Assembly: GCA_965232575.1 (NCBI GenBank)
Contig: CBDDPZ010000009.1
Location: 248,001 to 312,000 of the forward strand
Direction: 5' to 3'
Source: Bin5 sp965232575
GTDB lineage: Bacteria > Chloroflexota > Anaerolineae > Caldilineales > Caldilineaceae
Length of the DNA: 64,000 nucleotides
The notes beneath the pieces were generated by a model. It did no database searches. It worked only from the letters and a program-made list of their open reading frames with translations, and was not told the DNA's origin. Every line of letters begins with the position of its first letter. Within the stretch, counting starts at the first letter, position 1. Positions 36,794-45,124 of this stretch are shown piece by piece. The translations under genes and the position numbers were made by a program.

Positions 36794-37639
36794 ATGAACA
36801 CGGATTTGACACAGGAACAGATCGATTCTTACCAGGAAAACGGTTTCGTCGTCCTTCACGACTTCCTTACGCCTGACGAACTGGATACGTGGCGACACGC
36901 GGTGGGCGGAGCAGTGCGTCAGCGGGGCAAGCAAAGGATGTTCAACCAGGAAGTGGACGAGGACCGGGAAGAAACTTACTACGACTACGTTTTTGTACAG
37001 CGAATCAATCTCTGGCAGGACAGTCAGGAAGTGCGGCGGCTGATACTGGACCCGCGTTTGGGGAAGATGGCTTCGGATCTGGCCGGCGTGGACGGGGTGC
37101 GCCTTTGGCATGACCAGGCGCTGATCAAGCAGCCATGGGCCAACCCCACGGGCTGGCATCTCGACAACCCTTACTGGTCCTACTCGTCACGTGAGACGCT
37201 CAGCCTCTGGGTCGCTCTCGATGATGCCACGCTGCAGAACGGTTGTCTCTACTTTTTGCCCGGCAGCCACAAGACGGCCACCTTCGACAACGTCAGCATA
37301 GGTGAAAACATCAGCGACATCTTTCGCGTTTATCCCCAATGGAAGGATACGATGGCGGTGCCTGCTGAGATGAAGGCCGGCTCCTGTTCATTCCATAACG
37401 GCCTGATCGCGCACGGCGCAGGGGCCAACATGACGCCTGGCTGGCGACGGGCCATGACCTGCGGCTTCATGCCAGACGGCTGTACGTTTAACGGGAAACA
37501 GAACATCCTCACCGATGAGCAGTTCGCCAGCTACGAGATCGGCGATGTGCTGGATGATGACCGACAAAACCCGCTGACTTTCCATCGGACCAAGCCTTTC
37601 GAGGCCAAACTGGCCGAACAGTTCGCTAACGGTCAGTGA
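36794..37639 (+). CDS. Phytanoyl-CoA dioxygenase (PhyH) family protein
   Basis: A 281-residue Fe(II)/2-oxoglutarate oxygenase. The iron ligands are His and Asp in GWHLDNPYW and a distal His in GLIAHGAGANMTPGWRRAMT, where the Arg would bind 2-oxoglutarate. WVALDDATLQNGCLYFLPGSHK is the conserved core between them. Substrates in bacteria are mostly unknown. It is separated from the importer by the terminator and leads a cluster of Gfo/Idh dehydrogenases and sugar ABC components, suggesting a sugar- or polyol-related substrate. Confidence 0.9.
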   Translation: MNTDLTQEQIDSYQENGFVVLHDFLTPDELDTWRHAVGGAVRQRGKQRMFNQEVDEDREETYYDYVFVQRINLWQDSQEVRRLILDPRLGKMASDLAGVDGVRLWHDQALIKQPWANPTGWHLDNPYWSYSSRETLSLWVALDDATLQNGCLYFLPGSHKTATFDNVSIGENISDIFRVYPQWKDTMAVPAEMKAGSCSFHNGLIAHGAGANMTPGWRRAMTCGFMPDGCTFNGKQNILTDEQFASYEIGDVLDDDRQNPLTFHRTKPFEAKLAEQFANGQ

Positions 37640-37789
37640 CCAGCCGCTGACGACCCCCGTACATCCGATTACATCCCATAATCGGGGTGGGATTGGGGCG
37701 TTCCTCGGTCGGCAACACGGGATGCGGGCGGGGACGCCCGCGCTCCCGGCGTGGCCCCAAATCCGGGATGCGCCCTCCCTCCAAGCTGT

Positions 37790-37818
37790 TTGACTAAATT
37801 TTTCCGCTATGCTAGGAT
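37790..37818 (+). promoter_or_regulatory. Candidate promoter with extended -10 before Gfo/Idh gene
   Basis: TTGACT at 37790-37795 and TAGGAT at 37813-37818 are 17 nt apart, and TGC directly before the second box makes an extended -10. The gene start is 75 nt downstream. Confidence 0.55.
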
Positions 37819-37892
37819 TCCCGGAAATTTTGCATTCCCTCCCACTGCCCACTTGACTATACGAATCCACTCTAGAATGAGGAGGATGCTTC

Positions 37893-38891
37893 GTGCTGAA
37901 CGTAGCAACTATTGGAATGGGCAACATCGGCAGAACGCACGCCGGTGTCTACCAAGCCAGCGAACGCGCGCATCTGACGGCCGTCTGTGATGTGGACAAG
38001 AGCATCGCCGACGCGGCCGCGGAGCGCTTCGGCATACCCGCCTTTTACAGCGTCGCCGAACTACTCGCTGCGGTCGAGTTGGATGCCGTCAGTGTCACCA
38101 CGGCCGGGCCTGAGAACGGCGGTCATCACTACGAGCCGGTCATGGCGTGTCTTGGGGCGGGGCTGCACGTGCTATGCGAGAAGCCCATCTCGAACAACAT
38201 CGAACATGCCCGAGAAATGGCGGCCAAGGCCGACGAAACAGGCCTCTATTTTGGCATCAACCTCAACCACCGCTTCGTGCCACCGGCCGCAAAAGCCAAG
38301 CAGTGGGTGGAGGAGGGCAAGTTGGGCGATCTGCTGCTGATGAACATGATAATGTGGATCGGCAACCCGAACGACACATCGCCCTGGTTCCATATTCGCG
38401 CCCTTCACCCCCACAGCCTCGACATCATGCGGTACTTTTGCGGTGACGTGAAGCGCGTCCACGCATTCTTCAATCAGGCCCCGGGCCGCGTCTGTTACTC
38501 CAATGCCCAGGTAAACCTGGAGTTTGCCAACGGGGTCGTCGGCCACCTGACGGGCAGTTACGACACGAACCCGCGACACAACCTGGAACGCTGCGAAGTG
38601 ATGGGGACGGCCGGCCGTTTCGTGCTCGACAACCTGTACCAGGAGTTGACGCTCTACCCCCGCCAGAGCGAAGAACTGACCGTTGTGCGCAACAGCATTA
38701 TGGGCGGCCTCAGCGGTTTCGACGCCACCTTCACCAACCGCATCAACCGCTGGATCGAGCAGGTAGATGACGGCGTGCCGCGTGATGAGATTGAAGCTTC
38801 CGGTCGTGAAGGGCTGGCGGTGCAGGAGATCATTGAGGCCGCCATTCGTTCTCATCATAGCGGGAAAGCGGAGGACGTGCCGGCCGTTTGA
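37893..38891 (+). CDS. Gfo/Idh/MocA-family oxidoreductase
   Basis: A 332-residue NAD(P)-dependent dehydrogenase. The Rossmann motif IGMGNIGRTH begins at residue 7. The family EKP motif is present as LCEKPISNN, which holds the active-site lysine. The catalytic histidine is expected in HIRALHPHSLDIMRYF. Related enzymes oxidise inositols, sugars and amino sugars. The start is GTG at 37893 with GGAGG 7 nt upstream. It belongs to a cluster with a PhyH gene upstream and a sugar ABC importer downstream. Confidence 0.9.
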   Translation: MLNVATIGMGNIGRTHAGVYQASERAHLTAVCDVDKSIADAAAERFGIPAFYSVAELLAAVELDAVSVTTAGPENGGHHYEPVMACLGAGLHVLCEKPISNNIEHAREMAAKADETGLYFGINLNHRFVPPAAKAKQWVEEGKLGDLLLMNMIMWIGNPNDTSPWFHIRALHPHSLDIMRYFCGDVKRVHAFFNQAPGRVCYSNAQVNLEFANGVVGHLTGSYDTNPRHNLERCEVMGTAGRFVLDNLYQELTLYPRQSEELTVVRNSIMGGLSGFDATFTNRINRWIEQVDDGVPRDEIEASGREGLAVQEIIEAAIRSHHSGKAEDVPAV

Positions 38892-38904
38892 CGAATTGTT
38901 ACAA

Positions 38905-39168
38905 GGAAAACCATGGACCCGGCGCCCGACGGCAGGCGATGCAGTGATTTTCTACAGCCACATCCCCCACCAGGGCGCTGAGACGGGGCCGGATCCGGAA
39001 GGCGAGATTCACGCCAATGTCGTCCTCCACTAGCAGCAGAATCCAATGTTTCCCGGCATCAAGTTTGTCAGCAATCCCGAGTTCATTCTCAAGACTCTGG
39101 GTGATGCTGGCATCTTCCATTTGCAGAGACTGAGTAGAAGCTCCACAGATTCATTTCAGACATATTGA
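38905..39168 (+). pseudogene. C-terminal fragment of a PhyH-type oxygenase with in-frame stop
   Basis: One plus-strand frame reads RRPTAGDAVIFYSHIPHQGA, then HANVVLH, a TAG at 39031-39033, then QQNPMFPGIKFVSNPEFILK and on to a TGA at 39166-39168. This resembles the C-terminal end of some 2OG oxygenases, with the distal iron His and a conserved tail. No N-terminal half or start is found upstream, and the stop falls where a Tyr codon is expected. It is a dead fragment lying between the dehydrogenase gene and the sugar receptor gene. Confidence 0.55.
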
Positions 39169-39181
39169 AAGGGAGAATTCA

Positions 39182-40909
39182 ATGAAGCGTTACCGAACTG
39201 TGCTCGGCCTGATTCTTCTTTTGTCGCTTGTCGCCCTTGCTGCTTGCGGCGCGCCGGCGGACACCGGGATGGCTGACGAGGCTCCGGTGGCGGAAGAGGC
39301 CACGGCAGACGACGAAGTGGTCGAAATCGAGGAAACCGAAGAAGAGGCAATGGAGATGAGCGGCGAAATCGTCGTCAGTATTGCCTCCAATGACGTGCAG
39401 ACCTATCAGGCGATTGCCGACGCCTACATGGAGTTGCATCCGGACGTGACCGTCCTGGTCGAATTGAAGGCTCCCGGCGTCGACGCCTATCTGCAGTGGA
39501 TTCGCACGCAGTTCACGTCGGAAGTGCCGCGCGTGTCGATCATCGAGTCACCCCATCTGCGCGAATTCGCCCAGGAAGGGCGGCTGGTCGACTGGGGCCC
39601 CTACCTCAACAAGGAGAATCCCTACACAGGCGAAAAGTGGGAAGAAAGCTTTGAAGTGTGGGGCCTGAATCTGGTGCGCGACCCCAACACCGGCCAGATG
39701 TTCACCATGCCTTACATGTCGGTTCAGACCTTCTGGCTGTACAATAAGGCCCTCTTCGAGCAGGCCGGCATCACTGATGTACCGCCGCAGCCGACTTGGG
39801 ACCAGTTTGTCGAGTGGAACGAGAAACTGAGAGACTCGGGCGTTATTCCTATTGCAATGGAAGGGACGACCGAACAGATCTGGGGCGGCGGCCGCATGCC
39901 CTGGCTGATGCGTTCGGCGATGGACCAGTACCATCGCGACGAATTGCAGATCATCCAGTGTCAGGAAGGGGACTGGTGCTTCCGCGAGGGCATTGACGAC
40001 GTGTGGGAGTACAATCCTTCCGACGTGCGCAACGACGACCCGGACCGCGTCTCCGTCAACATCGCCCGCCATCTGGCCGCCTTGCGCGACGGCGCAATCA
40101 ATTTCAACAACGCATGTACCGTCGAGATGATGACAAACATCGGACGCGTCTTCCAGACAGCGAACGGGTTCGTGCCCGAAGGTTGGACCGGCATGGCCGA
40201 TGCCTATCCGCTCTTCCTGACGCAGAAGGCCGCCATGCGCATGGTGCATGGCGGCATCTACACCAGCCTGCCCAAGGACATCCGCGCGCTGGCTCAGGGT
40301 GAGTACGGCGGTCAAGCTGAAGTTACGGAAGAAGACTCGGCCGCCGCGGTCGAGTTTGAGTACGGCCGCTTCGCTTTCCCCAACATCGAAGGCCCCTGTG
40401 TACAGGGGACGGCACGCGCCAATGAGTTGACGCAGGGTTACCTGGCGCTGCCGGTTAAGGACCGCGTCCAGAATGACCTTGAGGTTGACTTCGTCATGTT
40501 CTGGACCAGCCCTCAGGGCATGCAGATCTTCCTTGAAAACAAGCTGGATCCCGAGAACCTGCAGGGTGGTATCGCCGGTCCGCCGCTGATAAGGAACGTG
40601 ACGCTTCCCGGCGAGTGGGAGGAAGTGTTTGCCCAGAGCGTTTTCGTAGGCAACTATGAAAAACCAGGCGCACCGGGTGACGCGGTAGCACGCGGCTTCT
40701 TCAAATACGAAGAGACGAAGCGCGAGTGGTCGATCATGGTACAGGAGTTCTTCGAGGGCAAGATAACGGCCGAGGAGTTCGCGGAAAGCTACCAAGCCCT
40801 GCTCGAGGACAACTTTGACGGCCTGCTCGAGTACCTCAACCTGACACACGAGGACCTGGACAGCCCCGAGAAGCGCCCGCCGGGCTGGGTCGCTGCCGGG
40901 CCGTACTAA
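39182..40909 (+). CDS. Extracellular solute-binding lipoprotein, family 1 (sugar type)
   Basis: A 575-residue receptor with a signal peptide and lipobox VALAAC (Cys at about residue 22), then a Glu-rich linker of about 35 residues. The mature domain shows the family 1 pattern: IVVSIASNDVQTYQAIADAY, VPRVSIIESPHLREFA, FWLYNKALFEQAGITDVPPQ and WDQFVEWNEKL. The ATG at 39182 is preceded by AAAGGGAGA. The next two genes are MalF- and MalG-type permeases, so it is the receptor of a carbohydrate importer. No ATPase gene is present in the cluster. Confidence 0.93.
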   Translation: MKRYRTVLGLILLLSLVALAACGAPADTGMADEAPVAEEATADDEVVEIEETEEEAMEMSGEIVVSIASNDVQTYQAIADAYMELHPDVTVLVELKAPGVDAYLQWIRTQFTSEVPRVSIIESPHLREFAQEGRLVDWGPYLNKENPYTGEKWEESFEVWGLNLVRDPNTGQMFTMPYMSVQTFWLYNKALFEQAGITDVPPQPTWDQFVEWNEKLRDSGVIPIAMEGTTEQIWGGGRMPWLMRSAMDQYHRDELQIIQCQEGDWCFREGIDDVWEYNPSDVRNDDPDRVSVNIARHLAALRDGAINFNNACTVEMMTNIGRVFQTANGFVPEGWTGMADAYPLFLTQKAAMRMVHGGIYTSLPKDIRALAQGEYGGQAEVTEEDSAAAVEFEYGRFAFPNIEGPCVQGTARANELTQGYLALPVKDRVQNDLEVDFVMFWTSPQGMQIFLENKLDPENLQGGIAGPPLIRNVTLPGEWEEVFAQSVFVGNYEKPGAPGDAVARGFFKYEETKREWSIMVQEFFEGKITAEEFAESYQALLEDNFDGLLEYLNLTHEDLDSPEKRPPGWVAAGPY

Positions 40910-40939
40910 AGGGCTGGCCTGCGCGTCCGCTATAAGCCC

Positions 40940-40959
40940 GAGGAGGACGCGTCCTCCTC
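40940..40959. repeat. Perfect 20-bp palindrome between receptor and permease genes
   Basis: GAGGAGGACGCGTCCTCCTC reads identically on both strands. It lies 31 nt after the receptor stop and 15 nt before the first possible start of the fusion permease. It could be a dimeric regulator site, or in RNA a zero-loop hairpin hiding the GAGGAGG ribosome site. Confidence 0.7.
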
Positions 40960-40974
40960 CACGAACGACCGTCT

Positions 40975-43077
40975 ATGGGTTTGTCAACGCAACGCGCGTC
41001 AAACAAGAGACGATCTTATCTCAGTAGATCAGGCAAGCCGCTCTCGCAAGGGAGCGGCTTGTCTAGTTTGCACATAGCCAGGAGAGCGGTTCTATTCAGG
41101 CGGGCCGTTGGAGCGATCGCGCTTGCCGCGACTATCCTCTTGGCCGTCACCGTGCCACTCGCAGCGCAGTCACCGGAAGGATTGTTGTGGGAACATGACG
41201 CGGCCAGTCGCGTCCAGGCCATCGCCCTTTCGGAAGACGGGGCGCTCGTTGCCGTTGGCAGCCGTGACAATTCTCTGCGACTATTTGACGCCTCCGGCGA
41301 ACTGCTCTGGCTGTTCGAGACAGAAAACAGCATTCTCGGCTTGGATATGTCGCCAGATGGGCAGTGGCTCGCGGTGGCCTCTGAGGATCGCTTTGTTTAT
41401 CTGCTCGATGGTGACGGCAACGTACTGTGGAAGTTCAAAGCAGCCCGGCCGATGAACAACGCCGCCGTAGCCAGAGACGGTTCCCTTGTCGCAGCGACTT
41501 CCGATGACCTGTCGGTCTACGTTTTCGACAACAAGGGCAACCTGCTGTGGCAGGAGGAGCTGGGCATTGGAGTTCGAGCTGTCGACGTCTACGGGAGCGG
41601 CGAAAAGGCTCGCGTTGTTTTGGGCTCCGACGACGGGCTGATAACGATTTACAGCCGCGAAGGCAGAGACCTGCTCCAGATGTGGCTTGACTACAATGTA
41701 GAGTCGGTCTCCGTTACGCCGAACGGCGCCCGCGTCCTGGCGGGCTCAGGAGACGGCTCGGCCATTTTGCTCAACGGGGCAAACGGAAATGAGATTTGGC
41801 GTTTCCGGGCCGAGGAATCCGTCAACAGTGTTTCATTGGCCGGAGACGGATCCAGCGCCCTGGTCGGCTCGGAGGACGGGAGCGCGTATCTGCTGGACAG
41901 CGACGGCAAGCTTACGCACCAATTTCGGCAGGAATCCGAGGTGCTGAGCGTAGGCTTGGCTGGCGATGGCAACCGCCTTTCTGTTGGAGCAGTCTCCGGT
42001 TCGGCAAGAATCTATGATAGAGCGGCGGCGTTGAGCGGCGCGGCCCGTTCATCAGCGCAGCGCCAGCGTTTGCTCTTAGCGGTAGTTGGCGTTATCGCTT
42101 TGCTCGTCCTCGCGGCGGTTTGGGCCGCTCGCAACACGGCGGCCGGGCAGCAGGCCTGGCAGCGCAGCGCAGCCGGACCTATCGGCGTGCTGCAAACGAT
42201 GTGGAGCGCGCGCCTTTCCTATCTGCTTATTTTGCCAACCCTGGCCCTGCTTCTGACCTTCAACTACTATCCCGCGTTCTCCGGCTTGTATCACGCCTTC
42301 ACCGACTGGAGTCCCGGTGTCCGCACCGAATGGGTGGGCCTGTCGAACTTCGAGTCCCTGATGGAGAATCGCTTTTTCCTTTCCGGCTTCCGCAACGCGG
42401 CTATCCTGGTCGTTGTTTCGATTGCGAAGACGATGACCATGCCGCTCCTGGTGGCTGAATTCATCTTCAATTTGCGAAACAGGTTTTCGCAGTACTGGTT
42501 TCGCACTCTCTTTGTCGTGCCGATTGTGTTGCCGGCGGTGGTGGAGATCCTCGTTTGGAATAATATCTACGATCCCGCCATCGGTCTTCTCAATGAGTCA
42601 CTCAAGTTGGTGGGCTTGGAAGAGCTCACTCGCGTCTGGTACGGTGACGCCAGCGTTGCCCTTGGCTCAATCATCTTTATCGGCGTACCCTGGGTGAATG
42701 CCTTCGCGCTGCTGATCTTCTACGGCGGCCTCATCTCCATTTCCAACGAAATCATAGACGCCAGCCTGGTGGACGGGGCAAGCACGTGGCGGCGCTTCTG
42801 GAGCATTGATTTGCCCCTGCTCATGGGCCAGATAAAACTGCTCCTCATACTCAATTTCATTAACGCCGTTCAGACATTCGAGCTTGTCTTCCTGACCACT
42901 GGCGGCGGTCCCGGGGCGGCTACATACACGCCCGCGCTTGAACTGTACTACAAGGCAATGCGGATGGATCGCATGGGCATAGCCTCGGCGATCGGTATGA
43001 TTCTATTCTTTATCATTCTGGCGGGCACAATAGTGAATATGCGCTTTGTCAGTTCCTCGACCGAGTATGAGGCCTGA
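40975..43077 (+). CDS. Seven-bladed beta-propeller fused to MalF/UgpA-type ABC permease
   Basis: A protein of up to 700 residues. A signal-anchor helix (about residues 45-65, ending PLAAQS) precedes seven WD40/PQQ-like repeats (about 68-350), each of the form SxDGxxVAVGSxDxxxxLxDxxGxxLW. A second helix (about 365-385) leads to a standard six-helix MalF-type permease beginning LSYLLILPTLALLLTFNYYP, with EAA loop IDASLVDGASTWRRFWSIDL. The topology places the propeller outside the membrane. The start is uncertain: ATG at 40975 has no ribosome site, and TTG at 41068, just after a strong hairpin, would give a clean signal anchor. Confidence 0.88.
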   Translation: MGLSTQRASNKRRSYLSRSGKPLSQGSGLSSLHIARRAVLFRRAVGAIALAATILLAVTVPLAAQSPEGLLWEHDAASRVQAIALSEDGALVAVGSRDNSLRLFDASGELLWLFETENSILGLDMSPDGQWLAVASEDRFVYLLDGDGNVLWKFKAARPMNNAAVARDGSLVAATSDDLSVYVFDNKGNLLWQEELGIGVRAVDVYGSGEKARVVLGSDDGLITIYSREGRDLLQMWLDYNVESVSVTPNGARVLAGSGDGSAILLNGANGNEIWRFRAEESVNSVSLAGDGSSALVGSEDGSAYLLDSDGKLTHQFRQESEVLSVGLAGDGNRLSVGAVSGSARIYDRAAALSGAARSSAQRQRLLLAVVGVIALLVLAAVWAARNTAAGQQAWQRSAAGPIGVLQTMWSARLSYLLILPTLALLLTFNYYPAFSGLYHAFTDWSPGVRTEWVGLSNFESLMENRFFLSGFRNAAILVVVSIAKTMTMPLLVAEFIFNLRNRFSQYWFRTLFVVPIVLPAVVEILVWNNIYDPAIGLLNESLKLVGLEELTRVWYGDASVALGSIIFIGVPWVNAFALLIFYGGLISISNEIIDASLVDGASTWRRFWSIDLPLLMGQIKLLLILNFINAVQTFELVFLTTGGGPGAATYTPALELYYKAMRMDRMGIASAIGMILFFIILAGTIVNMRFVSSSTEYEA
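41031..41064 (+). promoter_or_regulatory. Strong hairpin at the start of the propeller-permease gene
   Basis: Arms at 41031-41043 and 41052-41064 pair over 13 bp with one G-T pair around the loop TCGCAAGG. It is followed by TAGTTTG, too weak for a full terminator. Its place between receptor and permease fits an mRNA stabiliser or attenuator that lets the receptor be made in excess. Confidence 0.5.
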
Positions 43078-43078
43078 T

Positions 43079-44017
43079 ATGGTTACGGTGCGAGAAGGCC
43101 AGGAGTCAGAGGGGGCAGCGGCGGTCGTTGCGCGCGGAGAGAGCGTCGAAACGGCAGACCAGCCTATTCTTACCTCCCGCTCCGCTTTCGCCGTTCTCCA
43201 GTTGACAGGCGGGCAGTTCCTGCTTTACGCAGTCTTGCTCATTCTTCTCATCGTCACCTTCATCCCTATCATCTACCTGGTGGCCCTCTCGCTCAAGGAC
43301 AATGGTCAAATCTACGGGCGTTTCTGGTCGATGCCCGAGCCCTATCGCTGGGAGAACTTCGCGCTGGGCTCACTAGCCATCTGGCGGGCGGTTCTGAACT
43401 CGATCCTGACGTCCGGAAGTTCGACGGCTGCCACCGTTGTGCTCGCCAGCCTCAGCGGCTATGTCTTCGCACGCCACCGCTTCCCCGGCAAGGAGCTGAT
43501 CTATACGGGAATCCTGGCTCTGCTGATGATCCCGCCGATCCTGACGCTCATTCCGGCCTACGTTCTCATCCTCAATATGGGCCTGGAAAACACCTACTGG
43601 GCGCTCATTCTGCCATGGACCTCGGGGGGTCAGGTCTTTGCACTGCTGCTGTGCCGCAGCTTCTTTGCCACTTTGCCGGAAGAGTTTTTCGACGCCGCCC
43701 GCATTGACGGCGCCAGCGAGCTGCAAAGTTTCGCTCAGATCGCGGTGCCGCTCTCCGCGCCGATCCTGGTTACTGTAGCGGTCGTCAGACTCGTCACTAC
43801 ATACAACCAGTTCATGTGGCCTTTGGTCGTAATCTCCAGCCCAAAACGTCAAGTCGTCGCCGTGGCCCTGACCCAATTCACTTCCGAAATCGGGGTAACC
43901 GACCTAGGCCCGCAGATGGCCGGCTACATTCTGGCATCGATTCCTCTGATCGTCCTGTTTTCCTTTGGCATGAGACACTATGTGCGGGGACTGACCGCCG
44001 GTGGTCTGAAAGCCTAA
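43079..44017 (+). CDS. Sugar-type ABC transporter permease (MalG/UgpE)
   Basis: About 312 residues. A 40-residue polar N-terminus precedes six membrane segments. YGRFWSMPEPYRWENF and SLSGYVFARHRFPGKE are typical of MalG, and the EAA loop reads FFDAARIDGASELQSFAQIA. The ATG at 43079 lies 1 nt after the stop of the fusion permease and has GAGG 6 nt upstream. The open frame back to 43046 overlaps that gene and begins at a TTG. The two permeases should form the importer channel; the ATPase must come from elsewhere, as with shared MsmX-type ATPases. Confidence 0.92.
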   Translation: MVTVREGQESEGAAAVVARGESVETADQPILTSRSAFAVLQLTGGQFLLYAVLLILLIVTFIPIIYLVALSLKDNGQIYGRFWSMPEPYRWENFALGSLAIWRAVLNSILTSGSSTAATVVLASLSGYVFARHRFPGKELIYTGILALLMIPPILTLIPAYVLILNMGLENTYWALILPWTSGGQVFALLLCRSFFATLPEEFFDAARIDGASELQSFAQIAVPLSAPILVTVAVVRLVTTYNQFMWPLVVISSPKRQVVAVALTQFTSEIGVTDLGPQMAGYILASIPLIVLFSFGMRHYVRGLTAGGLKA

Positions 44018-44056
44018 ACCCACTGTCTTCCTACAATTCAATCCCGAGGTTATCGC

Positions 44057-45100
44057 ATGGATAAAGTACGAATCGGCGTCCTGAGCCACGCCCACGGACA
44101 CAGCAACGCCTACTGCCGCAAAATGCTGGAGTTCGACGATGTGGAACTGGTGGCTTGCTGGGACGATAACGAGGCGCGCGGGCGCGAGGCCGCCGCCGCG
44201 TTCGGAATGGAATACCACCCCAATTCAGAAGCTGTCACCGACGACCCCAACATTGACGCGGTGATCGTCGCTACCGAGACAAATCGCCATGCCGAGTACG
44301 TGGAGCAAGCGGCCGAGGCCGGCAAGGCGATCCTCTGCCAGAAGCCGCTGGCGACTACATTCGACGACTGCGACCGAATAATTGAAGTTGTCCGGCGGAC
44401 CGGTGTGAAATTCAGCGTCGCCTTTCAGATGCGGCAGGACCCGGTCAACCGCAAGATCAAGGAACTGGTCGACGCCAACGCGGTCGGCGAAATCGCGGTT
44501 GTGCGGCGCAGGCACTGTATCGGCGTTCTCAACAATGAGGGCTTCTTTACCGGCCCAACCCGCTGGCATGTCGACCCGGTGGCGAACGTGGGAATGTTTT
44601 TCGACGATGCCATCCACGCGGCCGACTGGTTCTACTGGACGTTTGGCCAGGCCACGCGGGTCATGGCTGAAATCGACAACGTCGTCTCCAGGATTGCTCC
44701 GGACGACAACGGCATCGCCCTGTTTCGTTTCCGGAGCGGAGCGATCGGCACGCTGTTCAACGGCTCTACCACGGTCGCCGGGGTCAACACCACCGAAATA
44801 TACGGCGCAGAAGGCACCATAATCCAGGACTACGGTGACGGCCCGTCCACGTCCGCGCCACGACCCTCTGGCGCGGCCCCCTTGCGGATGATTCGACAAG
44901 GTGACACCTCTTGGCAGGAGTTTGACCTGCCGATCCCGGCGAGCCAAGGGGAACGGATCGCGGGCGTACCGCGACCATTTATCAACTACGTTCGGGGCTT
45001 GAGTGATGAACACGTCAGCGCCGAGGAGGGGCGAAAATCGGTCGAGATGATCTTGGGGGCTTATCGCTCGGCGCGAGAAGGCAGACGGGTCTCTCTGTAG
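44057..45100 (+). CDS. Gfo/Idh/MocA-family oxidoreductase with atypical nucleotide-binding loop
   Basis: A 347-residue protein with the family fold. Residues 6-17 read IGVLSHAHGHSN where a GxGxxG loop is normal, so NAD(P) binding is altered or another ligand is used; His-rich versions are known in some branches of the family. The active-site motif is LCQKPLATTFDD, with Gln in place of Glu before Lys-Pro. The C-terminal domain includes NVGMFFDDAIHAADWFYWTF. The ATG at 44057 has GAGG 8 nt upstream. It follows the sugar permeases by 39 nt and is probably in their operon. Confidence 0.87.
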   Translation: MDKVRIGVLSHAHGHSNAYCRKMLEFDDVELVACWDDNEARGREAAAAFGMEYHPNSEAVTDDPNIDAVIVATETNRHAEYVEQAAEAGKAILCQKPLATTFDDCDRIIEVVRRTGVKFSVAFQMRQDPVNRKIKELVDANAVGEIAVVRRRHCIGVLNNEGFFTGPTRWHVDPVANVGMFFDDAIHAADWFYWTFGQATRVMAEIDNVVSRIAPDDNGIALFRFRSGAIGTLFNGSTTVAGVNTTEIYGAEGTIIQDYGDGPSTSAPRPSGAAPLRMIRQGDTSWQEFDLPIPASQGERIAGVPRPFINYVRGLSDEHVSAEEGRKSVEMILGAYRSAREGRRVSL

Positions 45101-45124
45101 AGGCCGCGCCGGGGAATGCGGTCC

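Noticed and set aside
35666..37159. A 497-codon minus-strand frame across the family 5 receptor and PhyH genes
   Set aside because: It crosses two clear genes and the operon terminator, and has no recognisable domain.
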